Positions 10,701 through 19,318 are shown, numbered from the stretch's first letter. The stretch: DNA of 64,000 nucleotides from DATFVJ01 sp963712955 (GCA_963712955.1 CAVQKF010000018.1:62001-126000); one strand, 5' to 3'. Notes: generated by a model from the letters alone, not told the origin. Numbers and translations: made by a program.

Positions 10701-11894
10701 GGTACCTGCGGTACCTGTCACGCCGCCAGCCCCGTTGCCCGCCACAGGGTTCGGCACGCCGCCTGTGGCAGCGCCTGGTGCGGCCTTCGGCAGGCCGGCA
10801 CCCGAGCCGCCCGCAGGCTTTCCATGCGCCAAGCGCGCGGCATTGCTTGCGGCGCCTGTTGCTCGAGTGCCCGGGGTTCCGCTTGCGCGAGTGCTCGCCG
10901 CACCGCCGGTAGAAGTACTAGCCACGGCGCTCCCAACACCGCCGGCCGCTGCGCTTGCGGCGGCGCTCGGCGCAGCACGCGCCGCTGCACCCGCGCGGGC
11001 CCCTACGCCCGCCTGACCACCTGTGACTGCCCCACCATCCACACTATCCACACCTGCCCCACCAGTGCCACCATCCACACCTGCCACGCTGCCCGCGCCT
11101 GCCGCCCTGCCCGCGGCACGAGCGCCAGAAGCGACCGCCCTACGTGCCGACCTCGACAGCCAGGGTGCCTTCCGCCGCTCCCTGACGCCGCGATCGGTGC
11201 CTGAAGCCGCCACCTCCGCGGCTGAGGCCGACGATGGGGCGGCTGACGCGGACGATGGGGCGGCTGACGCCGACGCAGCCGATGGGACGGCCGACGCGGA
11301 CGATGGGACGGCCGACGCGGACGATGGGACGGCTGACGCCGACGCAGCCGACGCGGCGGCCGACGCGGACGATGGGACGGCCGACGCGGACGATGGGACG
11401 GCCGACGCGGACGATGGGACGGCCGACGCGGACGCAGCCGACGCGGCGGCTGAGGCGGACGATGGGACGGCTGACGCGGACGCAGCCCATGGGGCGGGCA
11501 CAGGCGGCGACACCGGGGCGAGCGGTGGCGCACGGTGCCAGACGCGACCCACAATCACGATCTCGTCCGCCTCTTCGGCAGGGATCAGCCGGGACCACAT
11601 GCGCGGTTCGGCGAGATAACGGATTTGTGACGTAAGCAACTCGGGCAGCCGTTTGTTCTCAAGAACGGGCCTGGTCGCAAGCCATGTCGCAACGCCCGGC
11701 GGCAAAATGTAGAGCCAGAAAAGGCGGTGGTCAAACGGCAAGCCGATCAACGAAAGCGCCATGACATACGGCACTGTAATGGCCACGAACACGACAATCT
11801 GGCCAATGGGCAGCGGGAACGGCAGCCGGAGATCGTAGATCTTGTAGAGCCGTTTCTCAATGCGCCAGATGTTGGTGTACGTGGGGAGGTCCAC
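7779..11894 (-). CDS. TcpE-ParA/MinD-like fusion with about 1000-residue repeat linker
   Basis: 1371 residues in one frame. Residues 1-115 match TcpE: an amphipathic start (LPTYTNIWRIEKRLYKIYDL), two membrane helices, then PVLENKRLPELLTSQIRYL. Residues 1117-1371 form a ParA/MinD/SIMIBI ATPase-like domain. Its Walker A is changed (GCTSGAGQTAT: Gln1136 where Lys is expected, and the deviant-Walker Lys is also missing); LTLVDPAAS at about 1237-1245 is Walker B-like. Between them lies a low-complexity linker rich in Ala, Ser, Pro and Gly with three blocks of tandem repeats. A GTG start has GGAAGGAG upstream. Elsewhere TcpE and MinD-like proteins are separate, so the fusion is odd; a hidden frame break inside the repeats cannot be fully excluded. 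Confidence 0.8.
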   Translation of the reverse strand: MDLPTYTNIWRIEKRLYKIYDLRLPFPLPIGQIVVFVAITVPYVMALSLIGLPFDHRLFWLYILPPGVATWLATRPVLENKRLPELLTSQIRYLAEPRMWSRLIPAEEADEIVIVGRVWHRAPPLAPVSPPVPAPWAASASAVPSSASAAASAASASAVPSSASAVPSSASAVPSSASAAASAASASAVPSSASAVPSSASAVPSAASASAAPSSASAAPSSASAAEVAASGTDRGVRERRKAPWLSRSARRAVASGARAAGRAAGAGSVAGVDGGTGGAGVDSVDGGAVTGGQAGVGARAGAAARAAPSAAASAAAGGVGSAVASTSTGGAASTRASGTPGTRATGAASNAARLAHGKPAGGSGAGLPKAAPGAATGGVPNPVAGNGAGGVTGTAGTAIGSAAGTLSGNAAAAAARAAADHQAAPGADPLGASPRSERARYESHHERLRSAAREGDSASARGRAAPGPPPAAGQAPAARHANARGHAGPAVRPPAAGQSPGSGPPPPPGRASPRGHAGPVQQPAADPPAAGDAKTRGNPGPEMKRSAAADHLAAGDAKARGHPGPAVQPPVGQVEAAGPARMAYRSPLEVAHSDQVDEVSHPHGPACETGRAGEGGGSGQAEVWVGQAHKAQGPVDSRPRFPHADPVSPSQAQQPQSPEPPRAVRSPRRAESPQPQAKPQADESPKATQSAAGSVPSAAPGTGPGFGPRGAAGARSHAMPSTAHGAGSTPRPDAAPPGAAPPSVPSAEPPGVPSAEPPGVPSAEPPGVPSAEPPGVPSAEPPGVPSAEPPSVPSAEPPSAARFVGTAPSGTGPPSVPLAAPLGSEPSSTPAPSGTGSAVATQAVQSAAPAAPPAPATPPPPPIAASGAPLATSGLPAGPRGLRVPRHAAPRTASHDADPRPDRPEAPVPPPPAHVVPKGPQPPPASSPLIQPVPPVPPVPPVSPASTSTAGTLVPSETTPSTSKPSARPRAPSPPLPPIPHVTKTPPVEAVAAAGAVIGNEEAPGSQAPGSQAPGSQAPGSQAPGSQAPGSQAPGSQAPGSQAPGSQAPGSQAPESQAQGVKVRGTRELPRSVERVVHRSRDERGPGWHRRAKVVVGGLGPGRAEPEEQDKARCRMPLPGPRRIVVLGCTSGAGQTATALMLGQLLASLRAEPVAALDLNPGDGSLTRQLRTRATATVGQLLADAVSGSLAPYGVPAAADPQLEVIASGEDRTAVRALSEHDFVQLVGALARRYELTLVDPAASTVARVLRIADQLVLVAPASADAPRAVAMTREWLDGHGHTELAARAVTVINGVSKRSMSHVLQAENVARGRCRAIVRVPWDDQLGAGRGQGPGPRSLRAQTRHAYTALAGVTVAGLTVAADAAEASR
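8731..8880. repeat. 10 x 15-bp coding minisatellite
   Basis: Ten head-to-tail copies of the unit ggagcctgggaaccc, the first slightly diverged. On the minus strand they encode repeated SQAPG pentapeptides in the TcpE-ParA linker. Confidence 0.95.
9499..9666. repeat. 7 x 24-bp coding minisatellite
   Basis: Seven near-identical 24-bp units beginning ggcggctcagccgacgga, encoding VPSAEPPG octapeptides on the minus strand within the TcpE-ParA linker. The end copies carry a ct instead of cc at one position. Confidence 0.95.
11221..11485. repeat. Compound 21-bp/12-bp coding minisatellite
   Basis: Units of gacgatgggacggccgacg type (21 bp) interspersed with gacgcagccgacg segments. On the minus strand they give alternating SASAVPSSA and SAAASAAS blocks just after the TcpE membrane domain. 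Confidence 0.9.
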
Positions 11895-11927
11895 GCGGGT
11901 GCTCTCCTTCCGCCTTGGCGGGCGGCC

Positions 11928-12191
11928 TTAGTGGACGCCGAGTGCGTTGGCGATACCTGTGGCGAGCGTCTGAACGATGCTTGGCGTATAGAAGATGACA
12001 GCGATCCCTATTGCGAGGACGAGGAACTGAACAAACCTGGTGATCTCCCGGGTGAACAGGAAGAAGAGTGCGACGATCCCCACGATACCCAGGAACAGCG
12101 GGCCGAACAGCTGCTGAAGGTACGTCACAAGACCGTTCGAGTTCAACGTGGCCGCAGCCGGGGCCGCCGTGACGAAATGGTTGAACAACAT
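11928..12191 (-). CDS. TcpD-like small membrane protein of the T4SS operon
   Basis: 87 residues with two long hydrophobic helices (about residues 25-48 and 55-75), as in TcpD or VirB2/VirB3-size T4SS components. The ATG at 12191 follows GGAAAGAG; a TTG one codon earlier is less likely. It sits between TcpC and TcpE, the same order as in the pCW3 tcp and Tn916-like conjugation loci. The identity is from size, topology and position. Confidence 0.75.
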   Translation of the reverse strand: MLFNHFVTAAPAAATLNSNGLVTYLQQLFGPLFLGIVGIVALFFLFTREITRFVQFLVLAIGIAVIFYTPSIVQTLATGIANALGVH

Positions 12192-12276
12192 CAACTTACT
12201 CTTTCCGGGGCAGGTGAGACTTCCGGGGACATGCAGGTGACTATGGTGAGCGGTTCCTCACGTGCGCGCCTGGCCA

Positions 12277-13257
12277 TCACGGCTGCCCGGCCTGCTGGGT
12301 CGAGCCCGTGATGGTTTCGATGGTCCAAGTTCCGCTCTGGTATATCCACGTCATCTCGTATGTCACGTCAAGTGTGGCTGGCGCATTTCCCCCCTGGCTC
12401 GGAAGCTGCCAGCGAACCGTAGCCGTAATGTCCCGCTTCGACCCGCCCTGCGGCACCGTCAGACTCACGATCGAGCTATAGCTCACCACACCGCCGAGCC
12501 CGGTGATGGAGAAACCCTTGGTGATGTAACGGGCAAGCGTCGCGGTGTCACTTGCCGCATACGCGATAAGGAATGAGGGCAGAAGGGTCTGAAATTGGTT
12601 CTGCGCCGTCAGATCCGGGCTACTGGCCTGCACGGACGGCGGGTTGGCCGGGCCGGGCGGCGGGAGCAGCGCGGGCTCACCAGAGACAACCATTCCGCCC
12701 GACGCCGCGTAGATCGGCACGGACAACTCCATCAGCTGGCCATTCACCCTGACGAGCAGACTCACCAGGGCGCTGTGCGCGTCTTGCACGTTTATGCCCG
12801 CGACCTGCTCGGACTGCAACTGCATGCGGCCCGCACCGTTCCAGCCAAACTGCTGCGCGGCGCCCGAGGGGATGAACGGGGCAAGCTGCTGCGCGCGCTG
12901 ATCGGCGTGCGCCGGGTCGAAATTCAGGTAGATCTGACCGAACTGCACCGCAAAGGCTTGGGCAAGGCCCGCGGGAAAATTGCTCGACGGGGTCGGCTGC
13001 TGGGCCGATGTGCTCGCCGGGCCCGGCGTCTGGGTCGCACGAAGGAAAATCGCTCGCACGCCATTAACCGCGACGACGATCAATACCGCCCACAAGATGG
13101 CACGCCCGACCCACACCCCCCAGCGCCCACCCGCACCCCGCCAGCCTCGCGCGGTATGCGGCGCCACGGCCGGGTCATCAGGCCCGCCCGCCGTGGACCT
13201 GCCGCCGCGGGAAGCCGCCGGCTGCGGATCGCGTTCGACGGTCGACCTGCGAGCCAT
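12277..13257 (-). CDS. tcpC: TcpC-like T4SS assembly protein
   Basis: 326 residues: a basic Arg/Gly-rich cytoplasmic tail, one membrane helix (about residues 48-68), then a pair of NTF2-like domains typical of conjugation protein TcpC. The motif-rich central part (FAVQFGQIYLNFDP) and the end (YEMTWIYQSGTWTIETI) fit that family. First gene of the operon; the ATG has GGAGG 5 bp upstream. TcpC anchors the apparatus to the membrane and is structurally related to VirB8. The promoter should lie in 13258-13463. Confidence 0.85.
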   Translation of the reverse strand: MARRSTVERDPQPAASRGGRSTAGGPDDPAVAPHTARGWRGAGGRWGVWVGRAILWAVLIVVAVNGVRAIFLRATQTPGPASTSAQQPTPSSNFPAGLAQAFAVQFGQIYLNFDPAHADQRAQQLAPFIPSGAAQQFGWNGAGRMQLQSEQVAGINVQDAHSALVSLLVRVNGQLMELSVPIYAASGGMVVSGEPALLPPPGPANPPSVQASSPDLTAQNQFQTLLPSFLIAYAASDTATLARYITKGFSITGLGGVVSYSSIVSLTVPQGGSKRDITATVRWQLPSQGGNAPATLDVTYEMTWIYQSGTWTIETITGSTQQAGQP

Positions 13258-13463
13258 CGCACCTCCGAGTCCTGCCTGGCATCCCGGGCGCAGCAGTTAC
13301 GGGCCGACGTCAATCGTGCCGGTCCTGTGGTCCATTGTGAGGCATAAGACCCCAGTAGTGGACGTCATTCTCCCAGCGGCCCCCGCGTGTCCCGCGCTAG
13401 CCAGAAGGCCACTGCTTCCTCCCCTCCGACTGCGCACCGTAATTGCGGTCGAATCATCGCAGC

Positions 13464-14555
13464 TCATACGTTGAACCGGAACTCCACAACGTCACCGTTG
13501 CGCATCACGTAGTCCTTGCCCTCGATGCGTGCCTTTCCCGCCGCGCGCGCCGCTGCGAGCGAGCCCGCCGCCATCAGATCCTGGTAGGAAACGACCTCGG
13601 CCCTGATGAAACCGCGCTGGAAGTCGGTGTGGATCACGCCCGCGGCCTCGGGTGCCGTCGCGCCGGCCCTGATCGTCCAGGCCCGCGCCTCCTTCGGTCC
13701 CGCGGTAAGGAACGTCTGCAGGCCGAGTGCGGCGAAGCCGGCGCGGGCAAGCTGCGCGAGCCCCGGCTCATCCTGCCCGATCTCGGCCAGCAGTTCGGCG
13801 GCGTCGTCGTCGGGAAGCTCGGTGAGCTCCGCCTCGGTTCTCGCGTCGAGGAACACCGCAGGTGACGGCGCGACGAGCCCGGCAAGGCGCTGCCGCAGAC
13901 CGCTGTCTTGGAGCTCGGTGTCGTCGAGGTTGAACACATAGATAAACGGCTTTGCGGTGAGCAGATGAAGCTCGCCGAGATCAGCGAGACAGATCCCGCC
14001 CGCGGCCGCGTGAGCGTGCAGCGGCTGGCCGGCGTCCAGGATCTCCGCTGCGCGAGCCGCGGCTTCCACCGCGCGCAGCCGCTGCGGGTCCTTATGGGTT
14101 CTCGCCTCCTTGGCGAGACGCGGGAGCACTTTCTCCAGCGTCTGCAGGTCGGCCAGGATCAGCTCCGTGTTGACCGTCTCGACGTCGCGCTGCGGGCTGA
14201 CGTCGCCCTCGACGTGCGTAACGTCGGCGCCGGTGAATACGCGCACCACCTGGCAGATCGCATCGGTCTCGCGGATATGCGCGAGGAACTGGTTACCCAG
14301 GCCCTGCCCCGCAGACGCGCCGCGCACGAGCCCCGCAATGTCCACGAAACGCACGGTGGCGGGCATGACGCGGACCGAGTTGTAGAGGCGTGCGAGCTCG
14401 GCGAGCCGCGGATCAGGCACACCCACGACCCCCACGTTCGGCTCGATGGTCGCGAACGGATAGTTGGAGGCGAGCGCCCCGGCCCGGGTCAGCGCGTTGA
14501 ACAGGGTTGATTTGCCCACATTGGGCAGGCCGGTGATGCCAATCGACAAGCTCAC
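13464..14555 (-). CDS. ychF: YchF/Obg-like redox-responsive ATPase/GTPase
   Basis: 363-residue P-loop protein of the OBG family. The G1 motif GLPNVGKST lies near residues 7-15; the G3-type motif DIAGLVRGAS follows at about residue 68. A helical coiled coil occupies about residues 130-210, and the C-terminal TGS-like domain ends with YVMRNGDVVEFRFNV. YchF binds ribosomes and hydrolyses ATP rather than GTP. The GTG at 14555 is the start, since the family begins at this point (SLSIGITG); the longer open frame upstream is antisense to rmuC. Divergent from rmuC, 99 bp apart. Confidence 0.95.
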   Translation of the reverse strand: MSLSIGITGLPNVGKSTLFNALTRAGALASNYPFATIEPNVGVVGVPDPRLAELARLYNSVRVMPATVRFVDIAGLVRGASAGQGLGNQFLAHIRETDAICQVVRVFTGADVTHVEGDVSPQRDVETVNTELILADLQTLEKVLPRLAKEARTHKDPQRLRAVEAAARAAEILDAGQPLHAHAAAGGICLADLGELHLLTAKPFIYVFNLDDTELQDSGLRQRLAGLVAPSPAVFLDARTEAELTELPDDDAAELLAEIGQDEPGLAQLARAGFAALGLQTFLTAGPKEARAWTIRAGATAPEAAGVIHTDFQRGFIRAEVVSYQDLMAAGSLAAARAAGKARIEGKDYVMRNGDVVEFRFNV

Positions 14556-14654
14556 TCGCGGGAGTCTACGAAGCGCCAACCGGGCAGACGAATCCGCACC
14601 GGCTTGGCGTGTCAGGCGCTCCACCCTCGCCGAGGGCTGCCACCATAGCGAAAC

Positions 14655-15992
14655 ATGGACGCGATCTCGCTGTTTGCCGGGCTCACGGCAGGTGCCGTGG
14701 TGGGAGCGGCGATCGGCTTCCTCATCGCCCGCGGGCGCCACGCCGCCGAGGCCGGGAGCCTTTCCGCACAGGTGCGCGCCGCAGAAGAGAAGATAATTCT
14801 GGTCGAGCGGGCGGCACAGGAGAAGGCCGAGCTCGTCGAGGGTCAGCTTGCTGAGCGGATACGCGCGCTTTCCACCGAAGCGCTCGATGCCAACAGCCGC
14901 AGGTTCCTCGAGCTCGCCGAGATACAGATGCGGGCGTTCGGTGTCAGGGCCACCAGTGACCTTGAGACCAGGCGCGCGGCGGTCGAGCACCTGGTCGGCC
15001 CGCTGAAGGACACTCTTGCCCGGGTCGAGACCCAGCTCCGCGAGTCGGATGCGGCACGCCGCGTCTCGCACGCCGAGCTTGCCAAGCATGTCGAATTCGC
15101 CCAGGCCAGCTCTGAGCAGTTGCGCGAGCAGACCCAGGCCCTCGTGACCGCGCTGCGCCGGCCAGAGGCGCGCGGACGGTGGGGTGAGCTGCAACTGCGC
15201 CGGGTGGTGGAACTCGCAGGCATGACCGCCCGTTGTGACTTCGACGAGCAGGTAGGCGTCCAGGCGGCGGACGGCGCGCAGCGGCCGGACCTCGTCGTCC
15301 GGCTGGCCGGCGGCAAGAACATCATCGTGGACTCCAAGGTTTCCCTCGCCGCGTACCTGGAGGCTGCGGAGGCCAGGGACGAGAGCGTGCGCAGTGCTCG
15401 GCTCGCCGCGCATGCGCGCCATCTCAAGGAACACGTGGACCGGCTTGCTGCCAAGGCGTACTGGACCTGCATCAGCCCATCACCCGAGTTCGTAGTGCTG
15501 TTCATCCCTGGCGAGGCTTTCCTGGCCCCCGCCCTGGAACACGACCCCGGCCTGCTCGAACACGCACTGGCCAAGAGGGTGCACGTCGCGACGCCCACGA
15601 CATTGGTGACGATGCTGCGGACGGCCCACTACGCTTGGCAGCAGGCCGCGCTTTCTGAGAATGCCCGCGCCGTGTTCGACCTGGGCAGGGAGCTCTACGA
15701 CCGGATCGGAGGGATGGGCAGGCACGTGGACAGGCTCGGCCGGGCACTGACCAACGCGGTTTCGACCTATAACCAGGCGGTCGGCTCGCTGGAGAACCGG
15801 GTACTCGTGAGCGCGCGCAAACTCAACCAGCTCGGGGTCGTCGAGGCGCAACTTGAGCCGCCACGGCCGGTCGAGGAGACCACACGGGCGATCTCGGCAC
15901 CTGAACTCGTCACCGGATCCGGCCCTGAGCTCGTCACGGAGGCGCCTGCCGAACTGCTCGCCCCATCCAGGCGCGCCGGTGCCGCGGGGTGA
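14655..15992 (+). CDS. rmuC: RmuC-family protein (DNA recombination/inversion limiting)
   Basis: 445 residues. An N-terminal membrane helix (about residues 5-25) is followed by a long coiled coil to about residue 170, then the RmuC nuclease-like core with GRWGELQLRRVVELAGM and DSKVSLAAYLEA, and ending with the family segment VHVATPTTLVTMLRTAHYAW. RmuC proteins are PD-(D/E)XK-related and limit DNA inversions. Length is normal for the family. Divergent from ychF. Confidence 0.95.
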   Translation: MDAISLFAGLTAGAVVGAAIGFLIARGRHAAEAGSLSAQVRAAEEKIILVERAAQEKAELVEGQLAERIRALSTEALDANSRRFLELAEIQMRAFGVRATSDLETRRAAVEHLVGPLKDTLARVETQLRESDAARRVSHAELAKHVEFAQASSEQLREQTQALVTALRRPEARGRWGELQLRRVVELAGMTARCDFDEQVGVQAADGAQRPDLVVRLAGGKNIIVDSKVSLAAYLEAAEARDESVRSARLAAHARHLKEHVDRLAAKAYWTCISPSPEFVVLFIPGEAFLAPALEHDPGLLEHALAKRVHVATPTTLVTMLRTAHYAWQQAALSENARAVFDLGRELYDRIGGMGRHVDRLGRALTNAVSTYNQAVGSLENRVLVSARKLNQLGVVEAQLEPPRPVEETTRAISAPELVTGSGPELVTEAPAELLAPSRRAGAAG

Positions 15993-16073
15993 GGGCCGTG
16001 CAGCGCGACTGTCCCTGCGCCGTTGACATCCGGGGCGGCCTACGGGGGAAAGACTACGACGGGGAGGAAAGAC

Positions 16074-16724
16074 GTGCCCGCGATCCGGATGCCGGAGTCA
16101 TGGAACGGCCCGATCAGCGCGCTTCGAGGAAGGACAGTGACGACGAGCCAGTCTGGGCAGCGGCGGTCTGGCGCCCCGGCGCCGCCGGACCGACCGTCAC
16201 GGCGAGCACCCGGGGCCGCGGCAGACGACGTGCCCGGGGGCTTCGCCGCCCTAGGGGCTCGTAACAAGCCGGGCGCCACCCGGGGCATCGTGCGCACCCG
16301 GCCGGTGCGGCTGACCGGGCGCGGTGGCGTGCTCGCCGTGTTCGCGATCTCGTTCGCCGGCGCGCTGGCCGCCAGCGCGTCGCACCTCGGTGTGCTTGCC
16401 GGACTCTCGTACGTGGCAGGGTGCGTCTTCGCTGCCTGGGCGGTGCGGCCCAGTCAGCTGCTGCCCGTGGTCGCGACCCCGCCGATGCTGCTCGGGGCCG
16501 CCGTGGTGTGCGTGCAGGCCATCACGGCCAGCGCGGGCGTGCTGTCCGTTGCCGAGGGAACCCTGGTGACGCTCGGCAACGTCGCGCCCTGGCTGTTCGC
16601 CGGCACCGCGGCAGGACTCGTCATCGCGCTTGCACGCGGCATGGCCGGGAATGTCCGCGCGCTGCGTGAGTCACTGCGCGGCGATTCGCACGACCGAGGT
16701 CGGCCGCGCGGCGAGACGGACTGA
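16074..16724 (+). CDS. DUF6542-type membrane protein
   Basis: 216 residues. A disordered basic N-terminus (about 90 residues) leads to four hydrophobic helices, starting RLTGRGGVLAVFAIS, as in DUF6542 proteins that are common next to ychF and xse genes in actinobacteria. I chose the GTG at 16074 because GGGGAGGAAA stands just before it; the TTG at 16023 has no ribosome site. Function unknown. Confidence 0.75.
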   Translation: MPAIRMPESWNGPISALRGRTVTTSQSGQRRSGAPAPPDRPSRRAPGAAADDVPGGFAALGARNKPGATRGIVRTRPVRLTGRGGVLAVFAISFAGALAASASHLGVLAGLSYVAGCVFAAWAVRPSQLLPVVATPPMLLGAAVVCVQAITASAGVLSVAEGTLVTLGNVAPWLFAGTAAGLVIALARGMAGNVRALRESLRGDSHDRGRPRGETD

Positions 16725-16966
16725 ACCCCGCGGTGCTCCGGGCCGCGAAACGTCACCCGCTGAACGTGAGCGACGAGCCGGTTGGCAACACCGGGCAAGG
16801 GCGGAACGCGAGCCGTCGTGCCCCTCCCATCGGGCTGCGCCCCAACGGTCAATTGGCAATTTATTGGTAGCAATTGCCCAATTCGGTTGAAAAGCAGCTC
16901 GGCGTGTGCTGGCCTGTTCTCTGGGGTGCGTCCCCGCTGTCGGCGCGCTCCGGGGGGTACATTCGG

Positions 16967-18352
16967 ATGGGTCAGGAGAGCGGTCGTACGCTCGCGAGCC
17001 AACAGGCGCTCAGGGACCAGATTCCACCATCGACGGTGGCTGGCTTGCTCCGGATGGCCGGTCGCGACCTCGCCAGCGGGGATCCGAGCGGAACGGAAGC
17101 TCCTGTCGGACCAGGCGCGGTTACCGGAGCACGACCAGGCGAGACCGCCGGAGCCCGACCCGGGGAGACCGCCGGAGCCCAACCAGGCGAGACCGCCCGA
17201 GCCCAACCAGGCGCGGTTACCGGAACCCAACCCGGGGAGACCGCCCGAGCCCAACCCGGGGAGACCGCCCGAGCCCAACCAGGCGAGAACGCCGGAGCCC
17301 AACCAGCCGAGACCGCCGGAGACGGCCCGGAACCCGAGACAGAATACGGGACAGCGTCCGAGACAGAATCCGAAACGCGTCTGACCTCGCCATCATGGGC
17401 ACGGGTCCTTGCCACCACCGTACGGCTGTGGGTGCGGCGCCGCCGGCACGGGGAGCGCGAGACCGCCCCGGGGCGCCGCCTCATGATTGGCCTGATCGTC
17501 CTTGTGATCGCCATCTTGGTCGCCAGCGGACTGATCGTCGCGCTGACCAGGCACGCCACGACCACCGGGCCAGCCCCCACAGGGAAAGGCCCGGCATCGG
17601 GCCAGGGCAGCGGCGCGCTCGATGCTACGGCGAACATCCGCCGCGAGACCGCGACATGGGTCGCCGACCAGGTGAGCCCGAGCGCGATCGTGGCCTGTGA
17701 CCCGGTCATGTGCGCCGCGCTGCAGGCGAAGGGCCTCGCCGCACAGAACCTGCTGACACTGCAGCCAGCCGCGTCCGATCCGCTCGGCTCCGATGTCGTG
17801 GTCGCGACGGCGGCGGTGCGGAGTCAGTTCGGCAGCCGATTGGCGAGCGTATTCGCGCCGACCGTCATCGCAACCTTCGGGTCGGGGGCCGCGCGGATCG
17901 ATGTCCGCGCGGTCGCGCCGGACGGAACCGCGGCCTACGAAGCCGCACTCGGCTCCGACCGGCTTGCCCGGCTGGCAGCAGGGAGCCAGTTGCTGGGTAA
18001 CCCGCAGATCACCGCGGAGCCTGCGGCCGGGCGCGAACTCGCGGGCGGCCATGTGGATTCGCGGCTTCTCATCGTGCTCGCGGCCGTCGCCGCCAGGTAC
18101 CACCTGAACATCGCCGCATTCGGCACCCCGGCTCCTGGTGCCAGCCCTGCTGTCCCATTGCGCTCTGTGGACATCAACGGAACCGGCAAAGACGGCGGCG
18201 CTGAGCTTGCGTCGGTTCTCGCGTTCCTGCAGGCCCAACTGCCTCCCTATCGCCCGATGCGCGCGCAGGTGCAAGGGCACGGCGGCGCGGCCGTGCTCCG
18301 CGTCGACTTTGGCGCGCCCAGCCCGCTCGGGCTGCTCGGCACGCACGCGTGA
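16967..18352 (+). CDS. Single-pass membrane protein with octapeptide-repeat cytoplasmic tail
   Basis: 461 residues. Residues 45-125 form an octapeptide repeat (AQPGETAG variants). A helix at about 185-210 (MIGLIVLVIAILVASGLIVAL) crosses the membrane, leaving an outer domain of some 250 residues with two internal halves (ATWVADQVSPSAIVACDP; DSRLLIVLAAVAARYHLNI). I do not recognise the outer domain. The GTG/ATG choices upstream of 16967 lack a ribosome site, while the ATG at 16967 follows GGGGGG. It precedes the DUF4397/sortase pair by 84 bp and may be co-transcribed with it. Confidence 0.7.
   Translation: MGQESGRTLASQQALRDQIPPSTVAGLLRMAGRDLASGDPSGTEAPVGPGAVTGARPGETAGARPGETAGAQPGETARAQPGAVTGTQPGETARAQPGETARAQPGENAGAQPAETAGDGPEPETEYGTASETESETRLTSPSWARVLATTVRLWVRRRRHGERETAPGRRLMIGLIVLVIAILVASGLIVALTRHATTTGPAPTGKGPASGQGSGALDATANIRRETATWVADQVSPSAIVACDPVMCAALQAKGLAAQNLLTLQPAASDPLGSDVVVATAAVRSQFGSRLASVFAPTVIATFGSGAARIDVRAVAPDGTAAYEAALGSDRLARLAAGSQLLGNPQITAEPAAGRELAGGHVDSRLLIVLAAVAARYHLNIAAFGTPAPGASPAVPLRSVDINGTGKDGGAELASVLAFLQAQLPPYRPMRAQVQGHGGAAVLRVDFGAPSPLGLLGTHA
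17095..17325. repeat. Octapeptide-coding 24-bp repeats
   Basis: About nine imperfect 24-bp units of the form gagaccgccggagcccaacc, encoding AQPGETAG/ARPGETAG blocks in the preceding membrane-protein gene. Confidence 0.85.
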
Positions 18353-18436
18353 CCCCGTGATCAACGTATGGCCCTATGACATCGCGATCCTGAACCGGTT
18401 GGGGAGACCGTTCATCGCGTGAGAAATGAGGAAGAC

Positions 18437-19318
18437 ATGAACCTGCCGCGTAAGACTCTCCGGCTGGCCATGCCGGTTGCCGCCTTCTGGCTTACGGTTG
18501 GCCTGCTTGCGGCCGCTCCCTCAACCGCATCGGCGGCTCCCTCCACCGCATCCGCGACAGGCGTCGGTTGGGTCCGGTGCGCCCACCTGTCGCCCAATGC
18601 CCCACGGGTCGACATCTATCTCTACTCCTTCAACAGCAAGATGGCACCCATGGTGCTCAAGGGAGTCGCCTACGGCGATGTCTCTGCCTACATGCCGTTC
18701 GAGAGCGGCTTCTATACCGTCGCCATGCGCCCGGCAGGCGCGGCGTCGTCCTCTTCGCCGATCCTGTCCACCAGCATCAAGGTCGCCGCTGGTGCCGCGT
18801 ACACGGTCGCGGGCATGGGACCGGTGTCAGGGCTCAGGCTGCAGGTGCTGCAGGACGAGCTGACGGCGCCCCCCGGGCGGGCGCTTGTGCGCGTCATCCA
18901 GGCCTCGCTGCAGGAGCACAAGGTGACGGTGACCGACGGCACGGACGTGCTCGCACGTGGGCTCTCGTTCTCCAGCGTCACCGGTTACAGTGCCATTTCC
19001 CCCGGTGGCCAGACCGTGCGCGTCGCCGGTGGGAGTGAGAAGGCCACCCAAGGCGTCACGCTGTCAGCCAACACCATCCACACCCTGGTTGTGCTCGACC
19101 AGCCCGGAGGGCTGCGGGTCGTCAGCCTGGTGGATGCGGCGGGCAGCCATGTCATGCCGGTCGGCGGGGCCGCGACAGGACTGGGTGGCAGCTCTCCTCG
19201 CGCGCCTGGTGCGTCTTCGGTGCCGTGGATTGTGAGCATGGCGGGCGGCGCGCTCCTCGCAGCGGCCGGCGTGCTGCGGCTGCGCCGGATCCGTGGCAGC
19301 GCGGCCAGCATGCCGTGA
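18437..19318 (+). CDS. Secreted DUF4397 protein with C-terminal membrane anchor
   Basis: 293 residues. An export signal (about residues 1-35, ending in an Ala-rich stretch) is followed by a DUF4397 beta-sandwich repeat starting VRCAHLSPNAPRVDIYLY and a second copy at about residues 150-235. A C-terminal helix and an RLRR stop-transfer tail end it. No LPXTG motif is present. The ATG at 18437 has GAGGAAG directly upstream. The stop overlaps the start of the sortase gene (GTGA), so the two are translationally coupled. DUF4397 proteins are surface proteins of unknown ligand. Confidence 0.85.
   Translation: MNLPRKTLRLAMPVAAFWLTVGLLAAAPSTASAAPSTASATGVGWVRCAHLSPNAPRVDIYLYSFNSKMAPMVLKGVAYGDVSAYMPFESGFYTVAMRPAGAASSSSPILSTSIKVAAGAAYTVAGMGPVSGLRLQVLQDELTAPPGRALVRVIQASLQEHKVTVTDGTDVLARGLSFSSVTGYSAISPGGQTVRVAGGSEKATQGVTLSANTIHTLVVLDQPGGLRVVSLVDAAGSHVMPVGGAATGLGGSSPRAPGASSVPWIVSMAGGALLAAAGVLRLRRIRGSAASMP

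Noticed and set aside
821..13257. Complete integrative conjugative element
   Set aside because: No integrase, relaxase, tRNA-linked att site or coupling ATPase is visible in the window.
14556..15434. Extension of ychF upstream of 14555
   Set aside because: The extra codons are antisense to rmuC; the YchF family begins at SLSIGITG.
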